Origin: Tetrahymena thermophila SB210
Taxonomy: Eukaryota; Ciliophora; Oligohymenophorea; Hymenostomatida; Tetrahymenidae
DNA: 64,000 nt
NCBI RefSeq assembly: GCF_000189635.1
Contig: NW_002476484.1
Coordinates: 62,001 to 126,000 of the forward strand
Direction of reading: 5' to 3'
This document shows, in pieces, positions 54,101 through 64,000 of the stretch. The translations under genes were made by a program, and so were the position numbers. Numbering within the stretch: the stretch's first letter is position 1; the number at the start of each line of letters is the position of its first letter. The notes under the pieces are model-generated. The model was not told the origin of the DNA and searched no databases. It saw nothing but the letters and a program-made list of their open reading frames with translations.

Positions 54101-55262
54101 TTTATTCAAATTTGTCTTAGAGCATAAAACTAAATATATATTTACAATATATTTTGCTCTAATTAACAATATAAATAAAATGTAAAACCACTCATCTCAT
54201 AAACACATTTATCTCTTATTTAACAATAATTTAAATTTAAATCTATTATTTTTTTTTCTTCAAAAAGTAATTTTATTTATTTAACAAATGTAATTAAATG
54301 AAATAAATAGGCATCTTTTGAAGTTTTATCTAGAAACTCAAACAATCTATCTAGTTAAGAATATATAAAGTATCTAAGAATAAGATAGCATAATAGAGCA
54401 TATCTGAAAAAAAAAGAATAATTTAAATCATCTACATATCAAAGAAATATTGAAATATTAAGTAAGAAAGCAATTGAGAACTTCATACAAACAAGGGAAA
54501 ATTCTAATAAATTGTATTTTTACCAATCTCAATAGAAAATTGTATCTTGTATTACTTTATATAGCTTACTAAGCTTAGAAATTACCTTTGAAGCAATTAA
54601 TTAGATGCTGCTTTAAAATTAATTTAAATTTTACCACAAAATTTGAGCACTTCTAAACTAAAAATTGTTAAAGAGCTATTTACACACTTAAATGCAAAAA
54701 CTGCAATTATTTTTAAATATTTGATAAAAATTTTTTGTTTTTACTAGATAAAAATAAGATAGATAATTGATTAATTAACCAATTCGAACTAATTCATATC
54801 AAAATAATAGGTTAGAAAATTTGTTCAATAATTTAAGATATGTGAAAAAGTAAGTCTATAAATTTAACATATATTTTTGAACAAAAAAAATGAATGAAGA
54901 GAAACTTATTTGTTTCGAACTTGCTCAAAATTTTAATGTTTTTAATATTATATATTATAAAAATTAATAACTATTCAATTGACATTTAAAAGGGAAATCA
55001 TTTAATGAATCATAGTAAGTAAATTATTATGTGGTAATTTTATTACAAATAATTAAAATGAATAAATCAACTATTTATTTATATAATATTTAACAAATAA
55101 GGTGTTTATAATATAGTGGATAAGTTTTCAGTGGAAGGTTAATGTACCGATTAAGTTGTGTTTTGAATTTAATTTATTTATTTATTTTTTGTTAATGAAT
55201 AATGGATTTTATAGAAGTGATTGATCAAGTTAATTCTTTATCATGTATATGTTATCAGTATT
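51145..55262. other. 4.1-kb A+T-rich gap with no supported gene
   Basis: Both strands were read. Only short frames of poor composition occur. No tRNA B-box, telomeric repeat or repeat family is obvious. Confidence 0.5.
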
Positions 55263-56261
55263 TCATTAAAGCTGAATGATAGAGCTAGAAAGGTAAGTTT
55301 GGTTCGATAATTATTAATTAATAAATTACAATATTTCTAAGTTGTATGAGATAGATTTCTTATTCAAATCACTGAGGTAAAGAATTTTAGCTCTTTTTTG
55401 TTATTCTTTCAAAGGCTTTACTTTACACTAAAAGGATTATTCAGAGCTAGTCATACTGCCCAATTTGGGAGATCTCAAATCAGAGCTGAAGCTTTAGGAA
55501 ACAAAAGATTGTTCTTATTATTCCATTTAGTAGAGAGGAATGTATTCTTATTTGATTGTACTTAATGAGCATTGGCTTTCTTCATCAAAACTACCTTTCT
55601 CCTTTTGGTTGATGGATTTAACTATGGCACGAATGTTAGACATAGATTAGTTTGAGTTGGTAGAGGAAGAAGTATTCATAATTTTTTTTTGTTTTAGGTT
55701 TTTTCTGTAGAATGACTCCTTCTTATTGTAAATGGGATTTTCAGGATAGGCAGAGTTCCACATGAGGTAAATATTATTAAGTTATGGATTCATTAAGTGC
55801 TCTAATAATAAAATACATAGTTACTTTCTCCATAATAAAGTAAGACAATTTTCCTTATTATCAGATTCATCCATCATAATAGTTTTAACTAGCATTTATT
55901 GATACTAAGGAACAAGGTTTTCTTTGTTAAGTAATTCAAGGTATTCACTTAAGAGTTGAACATATTTGGGATTCTTATGAGAGGAAGGAGCATCTAAATT
56001 GCTGTTTGATTTTTGTTTTAAATTGTTAACAATATTTTTATGGAACTGTTTGCGATTGAGTGAAGAGCAGAAGTATGTGCTTTAGATAAAAAGAGGAGCA
56101 ACATAGTCTTCTAAGAAGAAATTGACTATACTGTCTTGCATTCTTTTATTAACATAGTTAGTATCTTTGCCCTTGTCAGAAAGTAATTTTTGGATAAAGG
56201 TGCGGATTTCTTCTTTCTTTTCATAAAGGAAAGAGGTGTCCATATTAGAGAAAGTAGACAT
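55263..56261 (-). CDS. Unrecognised Ser/Gln-rich protein
   Basis: A frame with coding composition runs from ATG 56261 (MSTFSNMDTSFLYEKKEEIR) to TGA 55265-55263, 332 residues if no intron is present. An in-frame region continues upstream without an ATG, so 56261 is the best start; a second Met is six codons later. The first 65 residues are helical and charged (FIQKLLSDKGKDTNYVN), then a conserved-looking hydrophobic block WRKQLCILLLEHLMNP at about 160-175, and a Ser/Gln-rich C-terminal third with FSSDLRSPKLGSMTSSE. A possible 49-nt intron near the 3' end (GTAATTTA…CTTTCTAG, about 55275-55325) would alter only the last residues. No signal peptide, membrane helix or known domain. Function unknown. 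Confidence 0.62.
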
Positions 56262-59200
56262 TGAGTTTTTATGGTAAGAACTGTAGAGATTCAAATACTA
56301 ATAGTAAGTAAAGTTTTAAGTGAAGTGTTTGTGATTTTAAGTGAGAGTGAGAGTACTTCTAACTAACTAACTAACAAAGATTACTTTACTGAGTTAATGA
56401 ATGAGAGTGTTAGTGTTTATTTATTTTGTATTTATTTTTTTTTTTGAAATTTTGATTTATTTATTAATTATTAGAATTATATGAAGAGATCTTTCAATCT
56501 ATTTAATGCAACTATGGATCTTTCCCCATTTGAATATTTATCTATTAATTAATTCAATAAAATTAATTAAATAAGGTAGTTTTCCTATATTTAATAAAAG
56601 TCAGTTTTTTTGGTTGATTGATTTACTATTTTTTCTTTACTTTTTGTTAAATTAAAGCATAAATGAATGGGTGTGATGATTAATTCCAACTCGCAATATT
56701 AATTATTTGATATTATTTTAGAATTATTATATTGAGCTGAACATATTTAAGGGCATCTAATTTATTAAATTCCATTCTTATGAAATCTAATATCTTATTT
56801 CATTATTTTTTTCACTACCCCTTAATTTCTTTTCCCTACTAGGTTATTTTACTAATTAATTTATTGTTTTCTCAAACAAAAGTCATTCTCTAAAAAAACT
56901 TACAAAGCTCAAAATTAAATTAAAAATCATTCCCTTTTTCTCTATCTCTTTTCTGCTTACTATCTTCATTTTGGAAAAATAGTTTTTACACATAACATTT
57001 GAACATTTTCTCTGAATTTATTGTGTTAAAAGATATTTTTCAGGTACCATAAGCTAAACCTATTACAAAAACTAATAAATTTTTAAAGAAAAAATCTTCA
57101 TTCTTCCTTTTTAAGCAGCGAGAATGGACAAAGTTTTAGTACATTTTTATCAAAATTTAATGTTGTCAATAAAAAAGTTTTTGCAAGCTTAAAATAAATT
57201 TTATGTTAAATAATTACTCAAAATAAAATTAATTTATTAACTTTGTTTTAACATATTTACTGCAACTAATCAAAATTTTTAAGCACTCATTCAACACTCA
57301 ATCATTGAGTGCAACTTAATATTAAAATTTTGATAATTATTTTTTTAATGAAGACATAAATATTTTTTATTCAAGTCATTTATTGTATTAGTAATAAAAT
57401 AGATAATATAATTTTAATAAATTACTAAAAGACATAATAATATAGGAACAATTAACTATTTCATCAATAATAATTTCTTGATATTGGTTGAAACTGTTAG
57501 AAAATTTAAATGAGTATTGATCAAAAGTTAACAATTTAACAATCTTTTCTATTAATGTCTTTATTCTCTTAATTAGTGTTAAAGAAATTTCCATCTACTT
57601 ATAATGTCTATATTAAAGTATTTCTGAGAATTATAAATTACTTTACTATCTTTTTTATAGTAAAGATCAGATCATTTAGATGATGAATAAAATAATTAGA
57701 ACACAAATGTTTCTAACAATATTTCAATTATATAAGCTTAATAAAGTAAACAATCAATAAAAATTGAAAAAAACAGAAATAATAATTTCTTTAATGAAGA
57801 AAAAAAAATATATTGTCAAAAAAAAAATGAATTTCAAATAAATCATTTACATATGTTTCAGATAAAATATTTAAATTGTAGAAATATAAAAGAGCCTTTT
57901 TAAAAATATTTTGATTGACTTTTTCTTCTATAATTTTATACTTTCATTCAAAAGAAAATATTTATAAAATAATTTGTTTAATTTTAAAAATATATCTTCT
58001 CTAAGTCTCAAAAAATGAAATGAAATTTGGGTAATCGTAGTTGGGCTGAAAAAATAGAACTATTTTATTTTTGAAAAAACGATGGTAAATTGTAAATAGA
58101 TAATACATAATAAATCAAATTTGCACAATATTTAACTATTTTACTTTCTTTTCTACAACTAAATTCTTTTCTGTATTTAATGATTTCCAGCAACACTAAT
58201 TTAATTGTAACAAGAAATACATCTAAAGTGGGAAATCTTGAGATATTCTTAATAAAAAAGTAAACACAAATATTTATCATTCAAATCCATAAAATCTAAT
58301 AATTTAATATTTTATGAAACAAGATCATAATTTAAAATAAAGACTATGCATTTAAAAATGGTATGACTGATTTTTTTGAACTTTAATGCGCATATCTAAT
58401 ATAAACAATAAAAAATATTTTCATGCTAATTAAAGTTAGTCTTAAAAATATTTATTTTTAATTATGCTAAAAATAGAGAAATGGTATTTGTGTTGATACC
58501 TAAAATAATATAAAAGTTAAATGAAATTTCTTTAAGAAGCCTATTTGCTAATGCCTTTTAAAATAGTTATTTTAAAGTAATATGCCTCTTGAATATCATA
58601 AATGAAGGGCGACTACATAAAATATAACTTGGAGATAAATAATGCTATTTGCATCTTCAATTGATATCTCTATACAATTTATTAAGTTACTTTGATATTA
58701 AAAATACAGTTTATAATTTTAATAATTGATTCGATAAGCTAAAATTCAAAATAATATATATGAATTTTCTTAGAAAACTTATAATTACAACTCAAAATTA
58801 TCTTATCCAACTACTTGTTAAGAGTTGTAAATTAAAGTCATTTATTATTTGGTGGATTTCTTTTGCATTATTGACCTCAGTAAAAATACTACATATATAA
58901 TCATTTTAAAAGCTTTTTACAAGTTTATTTAAAGTGATTTAATTATAACAGTATCATTTATCACAATTACTTTTTATAAATTTTTTGATTAAAAAGGAGC
59001 TCGTACTGCTTACCTGTATTTATTAGTAGAGCCTTAGTACATGTTTACAAATATAGGTAATTTATTAAAAATATAATTATAAATTTAATTATAACTACAG
59101 AAATATTTTACCTTAATAACGTAACTAAATTAATCATGAAAAATTAAATAAAAATATCAATAATACAAATTATATCCTTAATCAATAAGCTAATTTTTTA

Positions 59201-60037
59201 ATATTCACCTTTACATAGAGTTTCTTTAGAAAATTAAAAATAAATAAATAGAATTTAAAAAATTAAAAAATGCTGCTTGCCTGTCTGATTCTTTTAAAAT
59301 TAATATTGAAAACAAATTTTAAATAAATATCTTTTTATTGTTAAATCTTATCAAACTCTAAATAGATATTTCAATTAATAAATACTATGTTTTCACAAAT
59401 TTTTCTTATGTACTATTATTTTTATTGATATATGAATTATATAGTTTTGTGAACATATTACAGTTTATTTAATTAAAATCTTTATAATAATTAGATCGGC
59501 AATGAAAAAGAAAGATTACTTATTAATTTGGGGAATATTTTTATTCTTTATTATATTAAAGAGTGACAATTTAGTTTTTGTTTATTTATCAAATCATTAA
59601 ATGAAAAAAAATTGTAAGATAAATCTAAAAAATTAGTTTTAATTAAGCAGCAGCTTTTATAACTATTTTAAAATGTTAATAAGGCTAGTTAACATTTTTA
59701 TATTTAAATAGGTTTTAATAGAGAAAAATCTAGAAAATGTAAAAAAATCTAATTTTAATTCTATTAAAATATTATTATTGTATTTTAAAGTAGATATATT
59801 TTTTGAAATTAATAACAATTCGAATAGAAGATTCATCTTTTGTAGTAGTCACACATGCGTAATTATATAGAAAAAAGGTTTATGTGTCACTATCAATATT
59901 TTAGTTATCATAAAATAAGCACATTATTTATCTTATATAATTATTTAATACTATATTCTTTATTTTAAATTATTGAGCCAACCAAAAAATAAATAAGTTA
60001 TAACAAAAGAGTCATAAATTAATTTATAACAAAAATT
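56262..60037. other. 3.8-kb A+T-rich gap between divergent genes
   Basis: Holds ACTAACTAACTAAC at about 56358 and the upstream regions of the genes at 56261 (-) and 60038 (+). No gene could be supported. Confidence 0.5.
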
Positions 60038-61773
60038 ATGTACACACTAATTTGCGCTGTTTAAGATTTAGCTTTATTTGGAATTTTTATTACAGGGTTG
60101 GTCTTATTAGAATGGCAAATAATTGTATTTCCCATTTTAATTTACATCCTCATCCCATTTTTAAACGAGTTGGTCTACAATTGCTTTGCTAAATTATTAT
60201 TCACAATAGAAAAGGAGAAGAAAAGGATGGAGTAAAGGTATTCTTAATCAGAATTAGAAAATAAATATATTGAAAATTTACCTATTTTATACCATCCCTC
60301 ATACAACATTACAGCTTGTGGGATTGAAAAACTTCACCCTTTTGATTCTGTAAAGTATGGAAGAGTTTTTAATATACTCAAAGAAAAAGGATTTCTATAA
60401 GAATAAGGTTTCTATAAGCCAAAAGAAAAAGTAGGAAGAGGCTTAATGCTGCATTTAGGAATGTCTCCTTTGTATTTACTTTATCTTAATTATGCTGCTT
60501 ATGTATCCAAATGTATAGAAATTCCTCTATTCTTCCTACCTGCCAGCTTCTTAAGATGGAAAGTATTAGATCCTATGATGTTTTCTACTCAGGGTTCAAT
60601 AGATGCCGCCGTTTTATCTTTAAAAAGAGGCTGGTCTATAAATTTAAGTGGAGGCTATCACCACGCTTGCAGGTAAACTAAAAGTTTATAAAAAATATTA
60701 ACATACTATTACAAATTTTTGAATAAAATAACAAAATTACATCTAATTATTATGTTTTTTAACTAAAAATAAATTTCATTTCTGCATCTTTTAACAATTT
60801 AAACATCTAAGATACTCTGAAAAGCAGAAAGTTGCCCTAGAAAATTAAAAAATTTACTCAAAATTTTAAATAAATAATTTCAGTAGTGAATTAAGAAACC
60901 AATAAAAGCCTAATCAGTATTTATCAATAAAATTATAAACATCTAATAAAATCTAACATAGCATCAATAGGAATAAAAAGTAACTAGTATAGAAATGATT
61001 AAATTATAGAGTAAATTTTAAAAAAATAATATAGAAGTATAAAACAGGATTTAATTATTAATACAACATTCACCCAATTTATCATCTCCAAAAAATAGTT
61101 ATTTATTTATTTAATTTTGATTAGAATAAGTTTTGAAATTCTTTTTTCTTTTATTTAATTTAAATTCGATGTTTATCGTTTCATTTTATTAAAATTTAGG
61201 TAATCTGGAGGCGGATTTTGCATATATCCAGACATATGTTTCGCTATAGAATATTTAAGAAAATGTTTTGGCATAAAAAGATGCATGATTGTAGATTTAG
61301 ATGCTCATCAAGGAAATGGACATGAAAGAGATTTTATAGATGATAAAGAAAATACATTTATATTAGATTTTTACAATCACAGTATTTATCCAGCAGATAC
61401 CTTTGCAGCCAAAGGTATAAGTCTTTCTAAAAACGTAGATTTTGATACATCTGATTCAGAATATATCTCTATGTTGAGAAAGACACTTTAAAAAATTCTT
61501 GATTAATTCAAACCTGAGTTTTTACTATATAATGCAGGAACTGATTGTCTTGAAGGTGATCGTTTGGGTTAAATGAATCTCTCTCAAAATTGCATAATTC
61601 AGAGAGATTAAGTTGTATTTGAAGAATGCTTAAATAGAGATATACCCTTAACTATGGTGCTTTCAGGAGGGTATTAGTAAATAAATGCACCTGTTATAGC
61701 TGACTCTATTTTAAATCTTGATTAAAATTTAAAAATAAAAAATTACAATAGAAAAAAATTATAAAACCCATGA
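60038..61773 (+). CDS. Class IV histone deacetylase (HDAC11-like) with N-terminal hydrophobic anchor
   Basis: Zn-dependent deacylase fold; HDAC11 itself removes long-chain acyl groups. Start ATG 60038; one phase 2 intron 60673-61199 (527 nt, long for this window); stop TGA 61771-61773; 402 residues. The match to HDAC11 is strong throughout: LPILYHPSYNITACGIEKLH, HPFDSVKYGRV, WSINLSGGYHHAC, SGGGFCIYPDI, IVDLDAHQGNGHERDF, YNHSIYPADTFA, NAGTDCLEGDRLG and SGGYQ. The catalytic His pair (about 208-209), metal ligands D246, H248 and the Asp of NAGTD, and the catalytic Tyr of SGGYQ are all present. The extra feature is residues about 8-45, two hydrophobic stretches (LALFGIFITGLVLLEW, IIVFPILIYILIPFL) absent from animal HDAC11, suggesting membrane anchoring. 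Confidence 0.93.
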
Positions 61774-63216
61774 AAAAAAGTTATTGATAGATTTATTTTT
61801 AAATAAAAAAAATCAGTAGACTGATAAATGCTTAATCATCAATCTTTCACAAAATTTTAAAACTTTTTAAAAAATTATTATAATAATAATCTCAAATTCA
61901 CAAATTGTATATCAAAAACAAAAAAAAATAACATATTCAAAAATGATATGACTTAACTTTTTATTTTTCAATTTATATATATATAACCTATTACTTTATT
62001 AAACTAAGTATTTACTAGCTATTCATTTTCTAGTCTTTTTAACAATAACTATTAGCAATCTTTAAAATAGATAATTTTTTATTTATTATCTATCTATTTT
62101 ATTAGTTTACTAATTTTAAATATCCAGATTTGATTCCATAAAACAAGGTGAAACAAAGGTTTAAAAATTAACCTGAAATTTATTGTTTATTTTAAAAAAT
62201 AAATTATTATAAATCATAATAATTAAATTAAAACTAGATAAAATTAAAATTTTTTGTGATTTATGATAAGACTAATAGATTCTGAATAATATAAAAATAT
62301 ATACAGCCTTTCATTCATTTAGCCTACCTACACTAACACAACAACATTATTTATCAAAATTTTTCTTTTTATTTCTCAAGAAATGGTAATTTTATCTAAA
62401 GTAATTATAAAAAGTTGTCATGTTAAAATCTTTGATACAAATAAATATAAATTTTGTGAGTAGTAATACAAACATTGGTTTTTATGATAAAGAATTAAAA
62501 GTATAATAAGTAGAAATTTTAAATCCTCAGTAATTATAATTTATAATTGATTTAGTTATTTAACTAAAAGCTAGTAGTTTCTAAATAGCTTTTAAAACTT
62601 ATACAGCTTATCAACTAATTAGCTTACCTTTTCTTATCAAAAATAATGTTTAATATTATATTTTTTCTAACCAATATTATGAATTTTATAAACTAATTAT
62701 TATTTAAATTTATATCGAAATTCGACTCATCTCATAATTTTTAAATCTTTATCAGGCAAAAAAAATAGTGGCTTACAGATTATTGTTTTATAAAAGTTTG
62801 AAAAATCAAAATCAAAATCTCATCTAAACTTATTTATTAATTAAGAATTATTATTTAAATAATCAAAATTACTTTAACATAATAATAATAATAACTTTAA
62901 AACAGGTCATATAATTTAAAAATCTGAAAATTTAAATAAAATATTTATTAGAGTATATATAATGGCTTATAATTCAAAAAAATGTTGATAGATTTCATAT
63001 TAGCATTAAAATTATTCAATCCTTTTATTTATTTTATGTTTTAAATAGAAAACATTTTCTGTCTCATTTCTATTTGTAACATTTAAAAAAAGTAACAAAT
63101 AAAATGTAAAGCAATTTTTTATACATATTTATAGTTTTAATTAGAAGATTAAATTTAAAATTTTAATAAACTGAATTTAAATCAAATCAACTAGTCTATC
63201 AATCAATCAATCATCG

Positions 63217-63269
<53 letters not shown>

Positions 63270-63739
63270 AAATATCAATTAAGTACTAGATAAGTTTAAA
63301 AAATAATAAATTTAAAAATTAAGAATTATAAATTCAATGTAATAATCTAGTAAGAAGCTTTTTAATGTAATATAATCTAATAGATCACTCTATATGGAAG
63401 AATAAAAATTTTAATTGATTAATCAATAAAGAAAAAAAAGGTTTAATAATAATTAGAAATCAATATTAACGATTTATTTTTTTTAACTTAAATAATAGAA
63501 GAAAAAGCATAAAACACTTTTTAATCTATGTATAATTATTATTGAGAAATATTTTATTGACAATTAAATTCTCTTTATTTTTTTATGGATTGTTAATTTT
63601 TTAAAGATTCAAATACCAATATTTTAAGTATTTATTATCCAAACTATTTGGAGTAATTAATATTATCCACAAAAACACCAAGAAACAAAATATCATTCAT
63701 TTAATAAAATTTACAAATCAATATCATCTTAAAAAGCAA
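61774..63739. other. Intergenic, A+T rich
   Basis: No gene seen. It contains the ATCT microsatellite listed separately. Confidence 0.5.
63217..63268. repeat. (ATCT)13 microsatellite
   Basis: Thirteen uninterrupted ATCT units, preceded by a short AATC run (AATCAATCAATCATCG) at about 63200. Likely length-polymorphic. Confidence 0.95.
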
Positions 63740-64000
63740 ATGAAGAAAAATATTTAGCTTTACCAAATAATTTATTTTTTACTTTTATTCTCTAGTTTGA
63801 TTTAATTTATTTCTGCAGACAATAACTCTGATTAATGCTATTTGGGTTGCGCAACATGTTCACAAAATAACTCTCCTAACTCCTGCATCACTTGCTATAA
63901 AGGAAGAGGAGAAACTATTTTGAATTAATCCATTTATAATAGCTGCCCTTGTTTTGGTGATTACGAAGAAACTCTTGACTAAGATTGCTAACCTAAGAGC
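63740..64000 (+). CDS. Secreted/surface Cys-rich protein, 5' part only
   Basis: Start ATG 63740. Residues 1-30 form a signal peptide (YQIIYFLLLFSSLIQFISA) followed by Cys-rich sequence CYLGCATCSQN, SCITCYKGRG and CPCFGDYEE. The layout repeats the first part of the gene at 29726 (signal peptide, then C-x-x-C-x-x-C units), so it is probably another member of that ciliate Cys-rich membrane family. It runs off the window after 87 codons with no intron or stop met. Confidence 0.7.

Noticed and set aside
57388-58280. Minus-strand frames of about 70 codons in the 56-60 kb gap
   Set aside because: Composition is that of random A+T-rich DNA, with no motif, splice context or homology.

Overview
The window reads as ciliate nuclear DNA, most like Tetrahymena or a close relative. 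Base composition is very A+T rich. Every convincing coding region is full of in-frame TAA and TAG where homologues carry Gln, and each gene ends on TGA. Introns are short (about 47-530 nt), A+T rich and GT..AG. Conventional ORF calls therefore see only shards of the genes; the models here were built by reading TAA/TAG as Gln and joining exons by hand. No tRNA, rRNA, CRISPR, operon or bacterial feature was seen.

Layout. 1-2551 (-): SECIS-binding protein 2-like gene, running off the left edge. 4339-9034 (+): long Asn/Gln/Ser-rich protein. 9959-12961 (+): UNC-45-type TPR myosin chaperone. 13609-17547 and 18392-21862 (both -): two leucine-rich-repeat genes made by tandem segmental duplication, each built from 90-nt exons that encode exactly one repeat. 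22627-26527 (-): large type II membrane protein with a Cys-rich ectodomain. 27858-28802 (+): Q/N-rich protein. 29726-33008 (+): signal-peptide, Cys-rich, multi-pass membrane protein. 34607-35446 (+): Snf7/CHMP4 ESCRT-III subunit. 36178-42435 (+): three tandem paralogues of a family with a PAS-like core; a fourth lies at 49267-51144 beyond an inverted cytochrome P450 gene (43475-44983, -). 55263-56261 (-): unrecognised protein. 60038-61773 (+): class IV (HDAC11-like) deacetylase with an N-terminal hydrophobic anchor. 63740 to the right edge (+): start of another secreted Cys-rich protein.

The genes do not form one pathway. The window is a mix of single-copy housekeeping genes (SBP2, UNC-45, Snf7, HDAC11-like) and lineage-specific families growing by tandem duplication (LRR pair, four-member PAS-like array, Cys-rich membrane proteins). 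Long A+T-rich gaps (about 4 kb at 45-49 kb, 51-55 kb and 56-60 kb) hold nothing that could be supported as a gene. The least familiar material is the four-gene array and the exon-per-repeat LRR pair, whose copies differ in repeat content and one of which has a 1-nt frameshift.
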